NCBI GenBank assembly: GCA_022560025.1
Contig: JAFISE010000053.1
Location: 124,001 to 188,000 of the forward strand
Direction: 5' to 3'
Length of the DNA: 64,000 nucleotides
Origin: Stagonosporopsis chrysanthemi
Taxonomy: Eukaryota; Ascomycota; Dothideomycetes; Pleosporales; Didymellaceae
This document shows, in pieces, positions 21,667 through 32,730 of the stretch. How positions within the stretch are numbered: position 1 is the stretch's first letter; each line of letters begins with the position of its first letter. Position numbers and translations under genes: made by a program. Under the pieces are notes generated by a model, which made no database searches, had not been told where the DNA came from, and saw nothing but the letters and a program-made list of their open reading frames with translations.

Positions 21667-22300
21667 TGTGGATGTTTTGGAAGATGAATGTTCATGTATC
21701 AAGGGTTGATGAAGCTTCCCCGCATCAGTGCCCGGGAATAATGCTCTTTCTTTATAGCCGGCATCCGACCAATGCAAACTGCACGGAAAAGTGACGCCGT
21801 TCGCCTATCTCATTGCGCGATGCGACCTATAGTCGCAGGACGAACTAGGGTGTTGTGAATGCAGTCACTTCATCTCTTCCACCAGGAAAATCCCACACGA
21901 GACATCACAATGACTTCACAGGTCTTCAATCCGACGATTCGAAAGTCCCGAGTCGCAAGGAAACATTTTATCCGGTGAAGCTATACTCGAACATTTGCAC
22001 GCCGGGAGCCTGCAACGAGATAGGCCCAAAATGAAGCAGAGATGGATTAGTGAAATATTTTGCCAAAAAGGTAGTGCTGCAACAATTCTGAATTTACAAT
22101 CAACAACAGGCATTCACTAACACACAAATTGGGGGAATATCGTGGCAGCATGAGGCGGAGCTCAAAGTTCATCCTGCATGTTTTCACTACCTCTTGTGTA
22201 AGCTTAGGGCAGTGAGATACCTTTCAGGGCTTTTCAATTTAAGAGGCACCACCTCCTCCACCTACCTATCCACCCTTGTACTGGAACAAGCATAATCACA
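21667..22300. other. intergenic stretch between divergent genes
   Basis: Divergent promoters of the aldolase-like (minus) and BTB-like (plus) genes. No ORF or repeat supported. Confidence 0.45.
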
Positions 22301-23104
22301 ATGTCAACCCCTAGTCGAAGGTAAAGAAAAGCTTTCCATCCTTTTGTCATTGAGACTGACAGAAAATCCCTGAGGTCATCTCCCGCAAGCCTCACGCTTT
22401 TAGTACCCTACTCTCACCTTTCAGGTCCACTCGATGACCCCGTGTACAAGGTATACAACATCCACCCAGCTTTGTTGACTGCACCTTACTTCATCGAAAA
22501 TTTCCACGAGTACTTGCGAGACAGTTCCCAAATTGTGGTCTTAGATCAAACAGTCGCCGAACACTTCGATGTCTATGAACACTGGCTTCTCACAGGTGAG
22601 CTCCTACTCATAGGAGTAGTAGGCGAAGCCCGGGACTCTGTACCGACGAAACAACGGGCGAAAGAACGATATAGCAAGCTGCTCTACTGCTGTAGTCTCG
22701 CTTGTGTACTCGGGGATGATGCATTCCTCGATGCCCTTGTGACTGAGCTGGTCCATACATTGCGCCGGAAAGACAGCTGCCAGTCTCAATTCACCCGTCT
22801 GCTGACGCGTGAGCGCATCGAGAAGGTCGTCGCAGATTCAGACGTCCACTCCGGGTACTTCAAGCTTGTTGCTCACGCCTACGCACGCTTTGCTACTGTT
22901 GATCAGATCCGCGTTCTGGCGTTTTCGAGCTACAATTTGTACTTCAAGAGCCAGGTCATGCAGAGCATGGCCAGCTTACGTGTATCTCAGCACATTGATG
23001 GAGTCGAGGCTCGGGATTTTGTAGTTGGAGTGTGTCACTTTCACACTCATGGTTTCTATGAGGCTTGCACTCAGCGCAGATCGTCCCATTCTAGCCTTTC
23101 TTAG
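22301..23104 (+). CDS. BTB/POZ-like protein
   Basis: Predicted exons 22301-22320 and 22363-23104 (253 aa). The 42-bp intron has a GTAAAG donor and ACAG acceptor; without it the coding frame has no ATG before the BTB-like segment. Residues about 30-80 show the BTB pattern: a VYNIHPALLTAPYF helix start, acidic/hydrophobic spacing, then FDVYEHWLLTGE, as in fungal BTB proteins with a WLYTG-like motif. The rest is helical with Cys/Leu-rich segments (LLYCCSLACVLGDDAFLDAL), typical of the region after BTB. Fungal BTB-only proteins are expanded and mostly uncharacterised. The first exon is the least certain part. Confidence 0.6.
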
Positions 23105-23926
23105 CGTTTCTTTCCGCAATTCTTTCTCCTTCATTTGCTCGATGGAAGCTATTGTACATAAGAATTGCCAAGACATGCCAGCATCTTTCAGATGTGGCAT
23201 TTGACTACCACGTGTGTTTATCGTTGTTCATTTTCTTGTCGACTCTCAAAGCGTCTGCGCTACTCGAGATATCAATGACAAGAGTCGTTTGCTAGAGATT
23301 TGATCAGCAACTCTGTATATTTAACATTGTCTGTTCTTATCTCCAACTGCTTGCTCGGCTACTTTCGTTTATCACTAATTTTTCGATCACCGTGCCAAAA
23401 TCGCCAAACAAGTCTTCTATTGGACTGATCTTTGCAGCATGAATTGGAAAGATTGTGGTGTTTGGAAAGTATTTGGGACACACCATGTATCCGGTTATTC
23501 ATGCGCATTGATACGTGCATTATTCAGCCCAACACCTCCCTTTAAGCCAGAACGCCACTTATTTTTCTGAAAGGGCACCAGATACCCGAAGGGAAGCAGA
23601 TATGGACATACCATCTTTTCTGTTCCGCAAAAGTAAAATCACGAAATCGATTGTCAACCTCCATGCGACATAAAAGAGGACTACGAACTTGGTATGCTTG
23701 TTCTTCTGGAACCGAAAAAAGGGAACAAACTTCATCCATTTGCGCTCATCATAATATCATGCTTCTACACTACCACTTCGAACAGTTGGCTTTCCTCAAT
23801 TGATGGTTCTAGTTCAATTCAAGATCTCGTCATGTTTCCTTCTGATCACATTTTCTCAAAACGGCAACGCGACCCAAAGATGTTCCGTTCAAACGGCGCG
23901 ACAACATTCCAAGCCACCTCTTTCAG

Positions 23927-23928
<2 letters not shown>

Positions 23929-23967
<39 letters not shown>
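23929..23967. repeat. 39-bp poly-C tract followed by CA-rich repeat
   Basis: An unbroken C homopolymer of 39 bases followed by a CA-rich run to about 23987. It sits 57 bp left of the assembly gap and is probably partly a sequencing artefact. Confidence 0.85.
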
Positions 23968-24024
23968 ACACAACACACACACACAACCCCCCCGTTCCGG
24001 CGTGCTGCACGTCGTGTGAGGATC

Positions 24025-24034
24025 NNNNNNNNNN
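24025..24034. other. assembly gap (10 N)
   Basis: Ten N characters. True gap size unknown. Confidence 0.98.
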
Positions 24035-24107
24035 CCCAAAACGGCACACCGACCCCAAGTTTTTCCAGTCAACCGACCGCCAACCCTCCCCACCCCCCTT
24101 CTGCCAA

Positions 24108-24127
24108 CCCCCCCCCCCCCCCCCCCC
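24108..24127. repeat. 20-bp poly-C tract right of the gap
   Basis: Homopolymer of 20 C, one G, then six more C. The sequence between the gap and this tract resembles the sequence left of the first tract. Confidence 0.85.
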
Positions 24128-26724
24128 GCCCCCCATCTGCGATAGAACACTGCAAAGACACGACATTTTGCCCGATGTCTTGGGTCTAGAACGGATTTGT
24201 AGCGGAAGCGACGTCCCCGTCAAGTTCAACTGCGAATCCACATAATCAATTCAATAAGATCGCAACACTACTGCAATTCTTTTATACAAGACGCTGCGTA
24301 TGTTTCCCTCTGTCTTCTCTGACTTTTACTTGATCGAAATTTTGTCAAAGAAGGGATAACCTTAGCTTTCGTGTCTCCGTCTTCCTCCCAAACAACTATA
24401 ATGTCCTCCCAGTATGGTCCATTCGAAAGAATTCAGATGCCCGAATTTGTTTATGCCTACATGTTGCCTCCTCGATCACAAAAGTTCAAATAGGCGCCCA
24501 GGCTGTGCATCATTCTCAGTCGCTCTAAGAAGTCTATATTCAAATAAAACTATCCTGTTACGGAGATGTGACTCGTCTGTCCTTTCTTTCGACTCGGAAA
24601 ATCCATCTTTAGAAAGCATGAAGCTTCCTTGTGGCAAATTGTTCTATCGCGGGGAGATTCCTGTCCTGCTCTTGCGAAACTCATCAGGGCCCACATTATG
24701 TATGCTGCAAATGCGTGAGGACAGCGCCACTTCTGTTCTGGTGCATCTAGTTGTGCCAATATTAAAAAAGGACTTATATCTGGTCTATGAGTCTGTCCTT
24801 GGTGTCCAGAATCTCTGAGGCTCTCGGCTATGTAGGTTCTGCTCCCAGTCAAAATCACTTTGGACCTGAGGTCATGCTCTCCTGCTCAGAAACACATGGG
24901 CTATGGTGACACGCTACTGTCTGCGACTTCTCTCTTTCGACAAGAAACTCTCGAAAGCGAGGTCCCTCGGGACTATGTGCTTGAGCGTAATGTTTGACAG
25001 ACCTCTGCATCTCTTTGACCCTTATGGTCTATTTACAACCTTAGAACGAAAAAGTCAAGCGATACGATCCATGTCGTCAAAAATAACAAAGATACAGGCC
25101 AACGTTTGTTCTCTGCATCCCAAGCCGAACAACCTCATGTGTTCTTCAAAAAGCCGTGACCAATACTTCGTGGCCGTGATCTCTCCTCCATCGACGCCTT
25201 GCTCGTACCAAAAAAACCAAGACCGGACAACCAAGAACCCAACGTGTCAGTATCTTCTGTCCGAAAGCCCAAACGAGTTACTTGATGCTCTGCTCTGCTC
25301 TCTCCCGACGGGCTTCCCCTCAATAGAAATGTCGTCATTGCCTACCATTTCAAAGCCTCTGCCTTGCTTTGTCGTACTCTGCTCGAACTAAACATGAGGC
25401 GTGGGTATGGGAGGAGCAGCTCCAGCCCTGCCATACATTCCCTGCTCTGTTCAAGACATTCGACGACTGGGCTATTTTGGAGCAAACAGAACAACCACTG
25501 TACATATACATTTGCCCAAATTACCAAAGGAGAGCTACATGGAGTCGTAGTTGTTGCTTTCCCAGAATATCTTTCAACAACGTGTCATGTTTGTTTCTCT
25601 TCTCCTTCCTGCTCGAAAAGTACACCTTGACCAATTCCATGTTGGCCTTTGGCGGCTCTGTTTGAATTTCGACCATGCAGGGTTACGTTTGCTTCTGGCT
25701 CTGAAGAGGACACTTGTGCTCGGAGTAAAGGGAACGCTATGACGACCCAAAAAACAAAACACAGAAAGATATACCATGTGTCTGCTCCCCGCTTTTCCCA
25801 GGTCTGCATAAGCAAGCCTTTGTTCTGATTTTCAAAAAACGAACGAACGAATTGACTTCATGTCTGCTGTCGGTCCTGCTTTGTTTTCGCTGGGGTCTTT
25901 CAGTTCACAAGTACATGTCCCAAGTGGCGTCTGGAGAAGCTCGAGAAAAATCGTGTTCTATCAGCGTCGCGGCGACTTTTGCCCGGTATTGAACGTCGTA
26001 GGTCTGTTTGTTGTCGGGCACATACTCTTACGCGAGAAGCACACGCGAATGTGTTTCTCGACGTTCAAATTGTCTTCTGTTGTGAAATTATTGTCTCCTT
26101 TGCATTGAGGTGAGGAGACGTGCCATGGGTGGTGCAACAGTTGCGCGCCGTTGAAAGACCGCGGACAAGAAGGCACGCCGCTTGTCTGTCGAGAAGACAC
26201 AGGTAAGCTTTTCAGCGGGCTGTCGTTTGTCCTGGCCGTCGCATACCTATCCATAATGAACTCGTCCCCGTCAGCTTTCAGGTGTGTTGGCTAGAGACAA
26301 GCGTCATGAAAACATCGATTAATCCGACGATACCCGCCAGCCAGAAGAAGAAGAGGTATCTACCCTACTTTTGCCCTTGCCCTTGCCCAGATTCAAACTC
26401 CTTGGCTCGAAAATGATGACATTCGTAAATCCAAACCCCTCGATCCACAGCAGGTTCCGACAAGGCGGTGGACGTACTTGCTGTGGTGTGACCAGGTTCG
26501 GGGCAAGTATGCGAACCAAAGCAAATGTGGTATTATGCGGTCGTTGCTTCTCTAATCACACCGTGCTGCACCTGTATAATTATGTAGTCGTGATCCGCGT
26601 ATGGAGCTAGATCCCTCAGATGGCGATGATGGTGGTGACTATTCAGTAGACACTCTTGGCCGCTATCAAAGGCTTAGGTAGACTGAGAGCATATTAGTCT
26701 GCCTGCAAGCACATGTTCAAGTGC

Positions 26725-27712
26725 TTATAAATCTGTCTTGCTTGCCGTGAAGTCCCACAGCATCTTGACAAGCGAGTCGGGCAGCGTGTACAGATCGACA
26801 TGGAACTCGCCATCTGCTTTACATTAGCATCCTCCTTGGGTTTCCAACGCGCAATATGGAGTACGCACTCTCGACATCATTCTTAGTGTATGTCTCGCTG
26901 GTCTTGTTGTCATGGACCATGGTGACGACGTGCAGCAGATCGTCCTCGCTCAGCTTCTGCAGCCCCTCGGCAAGCTTCTCCATGTCAACGGCCTTGTCGC
27001 GGCGGGCCTTCTTCTTGGAAGCGTCCTTGCCGCGGACGCCATTTGCATCGGCGGGACCTGAGTCTGAGAGAAGTGAGAGGAGCTCCGGCTTGGGGTTGCG
27101 GAAGGTCTGTCGCGAGGTGTCAGCTAATGCACATGATCGAGGCGGTTGAGTCAAAGAAAGTGGAGAGATTAGCTGGACTTACGACTTGGTGCTTGGCCTC
27201 ATAGCGCTCAGATTGGAAGTTGAGGTCGTGGCTGAGCGTGTGCTCGCCGCCCTTGTGCGCGGCTGTGAGAACGATGGTCATATCAAACTCTCCCCATCCC
27301 TGCTCGTCAATGCGGAACGGCGGCTTCTTGAACGCTGCGCGCCTGTAAGCATATCCCCTTTTTTTGTGCGAACGCGCGACACCTACTCTGCTTGTTCTTG
27401 TCGAAGGATGGGTGCAGGTTGTAGACAGCCTTCTCGTAGACGTTGGGGAGGACCTCGTTGCCTTGCTCGTCCAGCAGCCAGATCTCGATGTTCCATGATC
27501 GCATGGGGAACCCCTCGACGGGTGATGGGCCATCGCTGCGAGAGTGCGTTAGTCGTTGCGACGCGTAGAGAATTGGTGCGGGGCGGTGGTGAGCGCGCGC
27601 GCTGGACGTACATGGGCTTCTGGTGGGTGATGATCTTGACCCAGCGTTTGACCTATAGGATGGTCAGCATTTCTCTGGTGCTGTGTCTGGTGAGTGCACT
27701 CACGTCCGGCAT
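26725..27712 (-). CDS. taf14: YEATS-domain protein Taf14 (TFIID/chromatin-remodelling subunit)
   Basis: Six exons reconstructed in transcript order: 27712-27704 (only MPD), 27652-27612, 27535-27387, 27334-27183, 27106-26869, 26813-26725. All phases agree and give 225 aa. The YEATS domain spans about 3-135: VKRWVKIITHQK, VEGFPMRSWNIEIWLLDEQG, LHPSF, FKKPPFRIDEQGWGEFDM, then TLSHDLNFQSERYEAKHQV. The C-terminal ET-like region about 165-225 includes KLSEDDLLHVVTMVHDNKTS and FHVDLYTLPDSLVKMLWDF. Taf14 binds acylated or unmodified histone H3 and is shared by TFIID, TFIIF, SWI/SNF, INO80 and NuA3. Length and domain order match. Confidence 0.9.
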
Positions 27713-28251
27713 GTTGGCGGTGTTGTAGGTTGTGACTATGGGGGTTGGGTGTCTAGAGGTTGCGCGACTGCAGGCGCGTGGTGATCGGTCGGCGGGACCC
27801 TTGGTTTGGCCGCTGGAGGAGCGGGAGCTACTGTACAGCTCTTTGCTTGGCATCAATCAAGCTTGCCTGCACGCGCGGGGGCTACTGCGAGGGGTACAGA
27901 TTGAGGTGAGAGAGGTGGGTCTGAACGCCTGCCTAGAGCAAGTTCAGAGCTGAGGGTGTCTGCGCAAAGAGGAGTGTGGCTGTTGTGTGCTACAGCTCTT
28001 TGCGTCAACATCACCGTCCGCGATCCATCGCACAACGCACCGTTCAGTGTTTGACACCCTCGCCATAACGCATTGGGGAAAGCCATAGACTCAGGAGTCG
28101 GGCCAATTTAGTACTATCTAGTATGTGCAGGTGTGAGAGCGTCTATCGCCGTGATATGATACCGTCCCAAAATGTCATCGCTTCGTGCATGTATGCTTTA
28201 TTCTTCCATACCGCCCCACCTCATCCCAGCCACTCCATCGTTCTTGCTGCT
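27713..28251. other. intergenic stretch, Taf14 promoter side
   Basis: Between the Taf14 start and the RanBP1 stop. No ORF supported. Confidence 0.45.
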
Positions 28252-29181
28252 TTACTCCGATGACTTGCTGAAAAGAGCCTCGTTCTCCTGCTGGGCCTTG
28301 ATGAAGGCCTCCTTGAAAAGGTTGGCGTCTGCAGTATCATGTTAGCGGTCGTCTCTTGTTTGTGGCAGTCTATGACTTACTCTCGCTGTTTCCGAAGCGG
28401 ATGGCCAGAGTCTGAGCCTCAGGCTCACCCTCGCTGACGTCGGCAGCGGCGTTCCAGACCCAGCTGCGGTCGCTGCCAACGTTGGGCGACAGCTTCATGT
28501 CGGGCACAACTGTGTTCTTCTCAGTGACTTATCCTACACCTTCATCGCAACACAGCATACCGTAGTGGTTGGCGCAAACCTTGAGGGTCTTGTCTCGTCG
28601 CATAACCAAACGGGTCTTGCCATTCTCCTTGTGCTTCAGTAACCTGACGTCGCCAGTGCCCCTCTCCTTCCACTCGCGTGACTCGCGGTCGAACTTGAAC
28701 AGCTTGGCGCGCATCTTGAAGACCTGCTCCTCGAGCTCCTCGTTGGTCTTGGTGTCGACCTTCTCGGTCAGGTGGACAACGGGAGCGAACTCGACATCGG
28801 GCTCCTGGGCTTCGGGGTCTTCCTCCTACAATAAGTTAGCTTTGCGACCGTACCGTGAGAGTCGCAGACACCTACAGTTGTGGCCTGGGCCTTGGAGGAG
28901 CCGGAGGGCTCGTTGGCGTCATCGACCTCCTCCTTCTTCTCCTTCTTGGGGCCGCCGCCAAACATGGAGAAGACGTTGTCCTTCACTGCAGCTGCGGCCG
29001 AAGTAGCAGCTTCTGTGGCCTTCTCAGTGACGGGCTTATCATCGCTGGAAGTGGTCGCGGGCTTGTCCTGCTTGTCGGCGGCCTTGTCGGTGGTGACCTT
29101 TGCGGTCTCGTCCTGCACAAGAGTTGCGCCAGGGTTGGCGATCTGCTCGGCGGCGGGGTCGGGCTTAGCGACGTCAGACAT
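28252..29181 (-). CDS. yrb1: Ran-binding protein 1 (RanBP1/Yrb1)
   Basis: Four exons in transcript order: 29181-28876, 28825-28561, 28509-28381, 28328-28252 (258 aa). The N-terminal about 100 residues are charged and Ala/Lys/Asp-rich. The Ran-binding domain at about 118-250 is well preserved: FAPVVHLTEKVDTKTNEELE, FKMRAKLFKFDRESREWKER then GTGDVRLLKHKENGKTRLVM, RRDKTLKVCANHYVVPDMKL, SDRSWVWNAAAD, and LAIRFGNSENANLFKEAF. RanBP1 binds Ran-GTP and stimulates RanGAP in the cytoplasm, releasing export complexes. All intron phases check, and the final exon ends in NEALFSKSSE. Confidence 0.93.
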
Positions 29182-29690
29182 GGTGTGTAGAGATGGCTAG
29201 AGCTTTCCGTGTGATGTTCGTGTGATGTGCAGAGTCTCTGTGACCAGGGAGAACAAGTGACAGAGTGCGTGTTTGGGTGTTGTCGTGAGCCTAGTCTAGG
29301 AATTTGTGGGAGGCGGCAATGAGGGGCATGTTAGTTGCATGGTCATAGCGCTGCAGGGTCGCAAACTCAGCCCTGCAGAACTCGTGCATAGAACTCGTGC
29401 ATGCACGTCACGCGTGCCATTAAGCAAGCAAAGGCGCAGTGAAAGGTATGTGGTTTGACATCTACTCAAGATGAGCCCGATCATATTGAGCTCATAACAC
29501 AAAAAATATAGGAAAGACCACCCTAGTGTGACCCTGTGGTCGGTATCTGGAGAACCTCAACAGAACAACGCTGTTTCCATTGTCAGCGCAGTCGCAGCCT
29601 GTGCTTCGATAATGCATGCCGTCTTTGAACCCAATTCTGTAACCCAAACGCCTATCCATGAAAACCCATTATCAACCAAAGATCGGTCTG
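29182..29690. other. intergenic stretch upstream of RanBP1
   Basis: RanBP1 promoter side and 3' flank of the next minus-strand gene. Nothing else recognised. Confidence 0.45.
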
Positions 29691-32003
29691 TCAGCCGGAG
29701 AGTTTGTCGCGCGTATTCAAAGCCTCCCTCTTCTCCTGAGCCTGTGATAGCAGCTCGCCACAAGCCCAAGAGAGCCGCTCGTACGGCGGCTTGAGCATCT
29801 TCCCAGCAGCGGTCTCCATCTTGCAGCGGAGTCGAAGGGCATTGATCCTGGCCTTCCACATGGTCTGCGACAACCTGACAGGAGCTGTGGCCTTCCTCAA
29901 CCCCTTCCAGGTGGTTTCGGGAACGTGCTTCACAAAAGTTGCGCCAGACTCCAGACCATCTTTCGCAGCATTTTGGGCAGCCTTTTCCAATCGACGACTG
30001 TCTCTCACCCACTGATCAACCTTGGGACCAATGACGTCGTTTAGCTTAGCTTGGACTTGCTCTGCGGTTGAGGATGAGAAATCTAGAAGAGCTGATCGCG
30101 CACTCATGGCCTGCTGTGTGGTAGCTCTTATCATTTGGTCGAACCAGGTCTTGTTGTGACCCAAACAGATCTGAAACGTTTGGCGCACAAGCGGCTTGGA
30201 GTAGCTGACGACACTGACGTTGAATACACCGAAGGAGTACTCGTTTTCGAGATCTACGAAATACTCGCCGGTGATAGTCCTGACGTAACGGACAGGGACT
30301 AGGGTGCTATCATGGAAGACCTGAATTTGAAGCTGCGGCTTCTTCCTTGAGCTAGCCAATTCTTTCGACGGGGTGAGAACAAACTGCCTCTCACCAGCGG
30401 TCTGGATATCAAATCCACCATGTTCCTCGTCCTTCTTCTTGCCTTGCTTTGGCTTTGGAACATTGGCCAGCGGGGGAACAACCGTAAGACCTTTTGGGAC
30501 AACAGAGGAGGAAGACGGAGAAGAGATGGGAACCACGCTTGAGGAGCTGGCTGCACTCGGTGTGATGAGTGGGTTTGACACTGGACTGAGAGATGCTGTG
30601 AATGATTCGGTGGCCACTCCCATAGGCTCCTGTAGCACGAGTGGCATGTACATTGCGCCAAGGACGAAGGCTGACAGAATCGCCGTGATTGCAAGAGAAA
30701 GCAACAGCACCTTAGTGGGAGCTGGTGCCCCTGTTCGCAACTGCTTGCCAACGGCGCGCAGTGTGTCGCTCATCGCTGTAAGCCGTGTCTTCGGGGCAGT
30801 TTGAGTAGGTGGCGGAAGCAGATGTGGACTGATCAGCGCCAAGTGGCGGTTGATCAAAACCGGCTCCAGTTCCCAGAACGTGTAGATATCCAGAGGAAGC
30901 ACCTCGAGCAGCTCGAAGTCAGTCTCGTTGTTGCTACAACCTTCCATACAAACCGCTAAGCTCTGCATGTCGTACTCATGAGTGCCAGCACCATAAGGCT
31001 TGACGTCTGTAAGTTCGATCAGCGGAATCTGGTGCCGACGAAGAGCAGTACGAAGCGAGTCGTATACGTGCAGATCGGCAGCGAGTTCACCCTCCTTCGT
31101 ATGGTAAAGAATGACCAGATCATATTGTGGCAATCTGCGACGCGAAATTCTAACGTCTTGCCCATTCTCCATGCGCAGGAGGATGGAGGGGCCAGCGGCG
31201 TTACCGGATTCGAGCTCGTAGTGAGCGCAACTTTGAGCATCGATTACAGTCCCAAGAGGCTCCATCTGACCTCGGACCATTACTGACCTTGTGTTACTAG
31301 ATGACGTCGTCAATGCCGCATGGATGTGAGCTACGATCTCGTCCTGCGCCCATTTGTCGGGCAAGCCAAGAAAGAGGATCTTGTACGTCTCTGGCGTAGA
31401 GAGGTATTGGGAAGACAACGCGGCCTTGACAACCATCCGTACCTGCGGTTTCTCGTATATTGCAAGCACTTTGGGTAGCTCCTCCATCTGCGTAGGAAAC
31501 GTCCTCAGCACTGCAGTGCCCAAAGAGGCTTCGCTGTTTTCTAGGAGTTCTTCATCAAACTGTGGCGCTCTTGAACCTCCACTGCTCTCAAGATGCTCCG
31601 GCACCATTGTCATCATGCTGTCATCTCCATTCGTGGCCATAGGCGTTGCCAGATCGTCCCGTGCGGCTGTTGCATGCATGGACTGAGTGCTTTCGTCGAG
31701 CGTATGGTGGTGGCCTCCAAAGTCATCGTCATCGTCGCTGAACGTGGAGGCGTCGTCTGGAGTGTGGTCGTCAGACGTCGACGCAATGGACGCAGTATGA
31801 GCTTCGTCGTCGGACGTCTCGATTATACTGTCGGCCAGCAAGTCGTATGTACTGTCGTCGAGAGAGCTGTCGAGCTGCTCCGGCAGTCGACTCGTGCTCG
31901 ACTTCATCATCAGCGTTTTGAAGTCAAAGCTGGTTAGTGAGCGATCAGCTTGCGCAGGGGGGTACTGAAACTCTGGTGTTGCGCTGGAATCACTTGAAGA
32001 CAT
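29691..32003 (-). CDS. uncharacterised single-pass membrane protein, 770 aa
   Basis: One continuous frame. The N-terminal about 150 residues are acidic, Ser/Asp-rich and disordered (SLDDSTYDLLADSIIETSDD). A probable globular part at about 170-400 contains YKILFLGLPDKWAQDEIVAH and YDLVILYHTKEGELAADLHV, reminiscent of an alpha/beta fold. One hydrophobic span lies at about 433-455 (VLLLSLAITAILSAFVLGAM). After it comes a Ser-rich linker, then a beta-rich segment (LVPVRYVRTITGEYFVDLEN) and an Ala/Lys-rich helical C-terminus. No signal peptide is seen. I do not recognise the family. Likely a membrane protein with large domains on both sides. Confidence 0.7.
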   Translation of the reverse strand: MSSSDSSATPEFQYPPAQADRSLTSFDFKTLMMKSSTSRLPEQLDSSLDDSTYDLLADSIIETSDDEAHTASIASTSDDHTPDDASTFSDDDDDFGGHHHTLDESTQSMHATAARDDLATPMATNGDDSMMTMVPEHLESSGGSRAPQFDEELLENSEASLGTAVLRTFPTQMEELPKVLAIYEKPQVRMVVKAALSSQYLSTPETYKILFLGLPDKWAQDEIVAHIHAALTTSSSNTRSVMVRGQMEPLGTVIDAQSCAHYELESGNAAGPSILLRMENGQDVRISRRRLPQYDLVILYHTKEGELAADLHVYDSLRTALRRHQIPLIELTDVKPYGAGTHEYDMQSLAVCMEGCSNNETDFELLEVLPLDIYTFWELEPVLINRHLALISPHLLPPPTQTAPKTRLTAMSDTLRAVGKQLRTGAPAPTKVLLLSLAITAILSAFVLGAMYMPLVLQEPMGVATESFTASLSPVSNPLITPSAASSSSVVPISSPSSSSVVPKGLTVVPPLANVPKPKQGKKKDEEHGGFDIQTAGERQFVLTPSKELASSRKKPQLQIQVFHDSTLVPVRYVRTITGEYFVDLENEYSFGVFNVSVVSYSKPLVRQTFQICLGHNKTWFDQMIRATTQQAMSARSALLDFSSSTAEQVQAKLNDVIGPKVDQWVRDSRRLEKAAQNAAKDGLESGATFVKHVPETTWKGLRKATAPVRLSQTMWKARINALRLRCKMETAAGKMLKPPYERLSWACGELLSQAQEKREALNTRDKLSG

Positions 32004-32730
32004 GTCAGCTGAAGGTCGCAGTGTGGAAGCATGTAAGAGACATCAGACGGTCTTGGAGGGGTAAAGAAGGCACGAGGAGGCCGCTCGGGTGAAGGTAGGG
32101 GCGGACGCTGCCTAACGCCTAGTGGGCCGGGCGCGTGAAACGGGTGCCTTGCTGGGGATGATGCAAGCGGGGAAGCTCAGCAAGCTGCGTACCCTTGAAA
32201 CGCTGCAAGAGACGGCAGCTGTTGGTGAGTCAGTGTTTGCAATGAGAGTCTTGATCGAAGTCGACTGAGTGGTTGAGTACGTATGCAATGTACAAAGGCA
32301 TTAAGTCGTGAGCAACCACGAGCAGCTTGTTACCGTGGATGGTGGAGGCAAGGGTCCAATCAGAGGCAAGACACCCCGCTTCCCGCTTCCTTCCTTATCG
32401 GTATCAGCACCAAACGTGATCAGCTGCATCCAGGCACGCCATGCGGGAAGAGGAATGGCCTGAGAAACGATAGTGACACTGGATTGCATTGCGATGCCCA
32501 TAAAGCTACGCGTAGCCTCGAGAACGTGAAACGCACAACGCTCTATATTTACAGTGGATGTGAAGCCTGTTCGGCCAACGCCTTTATCGTAGGACCTGCT
32601 TCGTTATGGTCCAGCCAAGATGCATCGTAAACACCACTGCGCCGTGTCGAAAGCTGAAGCAAATGCTGGCGCCGCCCAAAATGCTCGCCGAGAGATGATG
32701 CGGAAAAACAATAAATAGAAACAACCAAGG
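32004..32730. other. intergenic stretch
   Basis: Promoter side of the 770-aa gene and 3' flank of the KRE2-like gene. Short ORFs only. Confidence 0.45.

Larger units (their letters stand above)
23105..26724. other. gene-free stretch containing an assembly gap
   Basis: 3.6 kb without a supportable gene. ORFs of up to 183 codons at 23694-24245 are driven by the poly-C tracts and cross the N gap, so they are artefacts. The rest is AT-richer with short frames. No transposon ends or RNA genes recognised. Confidence 0.5.

Noticed and set aside
23694..24245. Long ORFs on both strands with poly-Pro or poly-Gly across the gap
   Set aside because: They are generated by C homopolymers and pass through the N gap; not real coding sequence.
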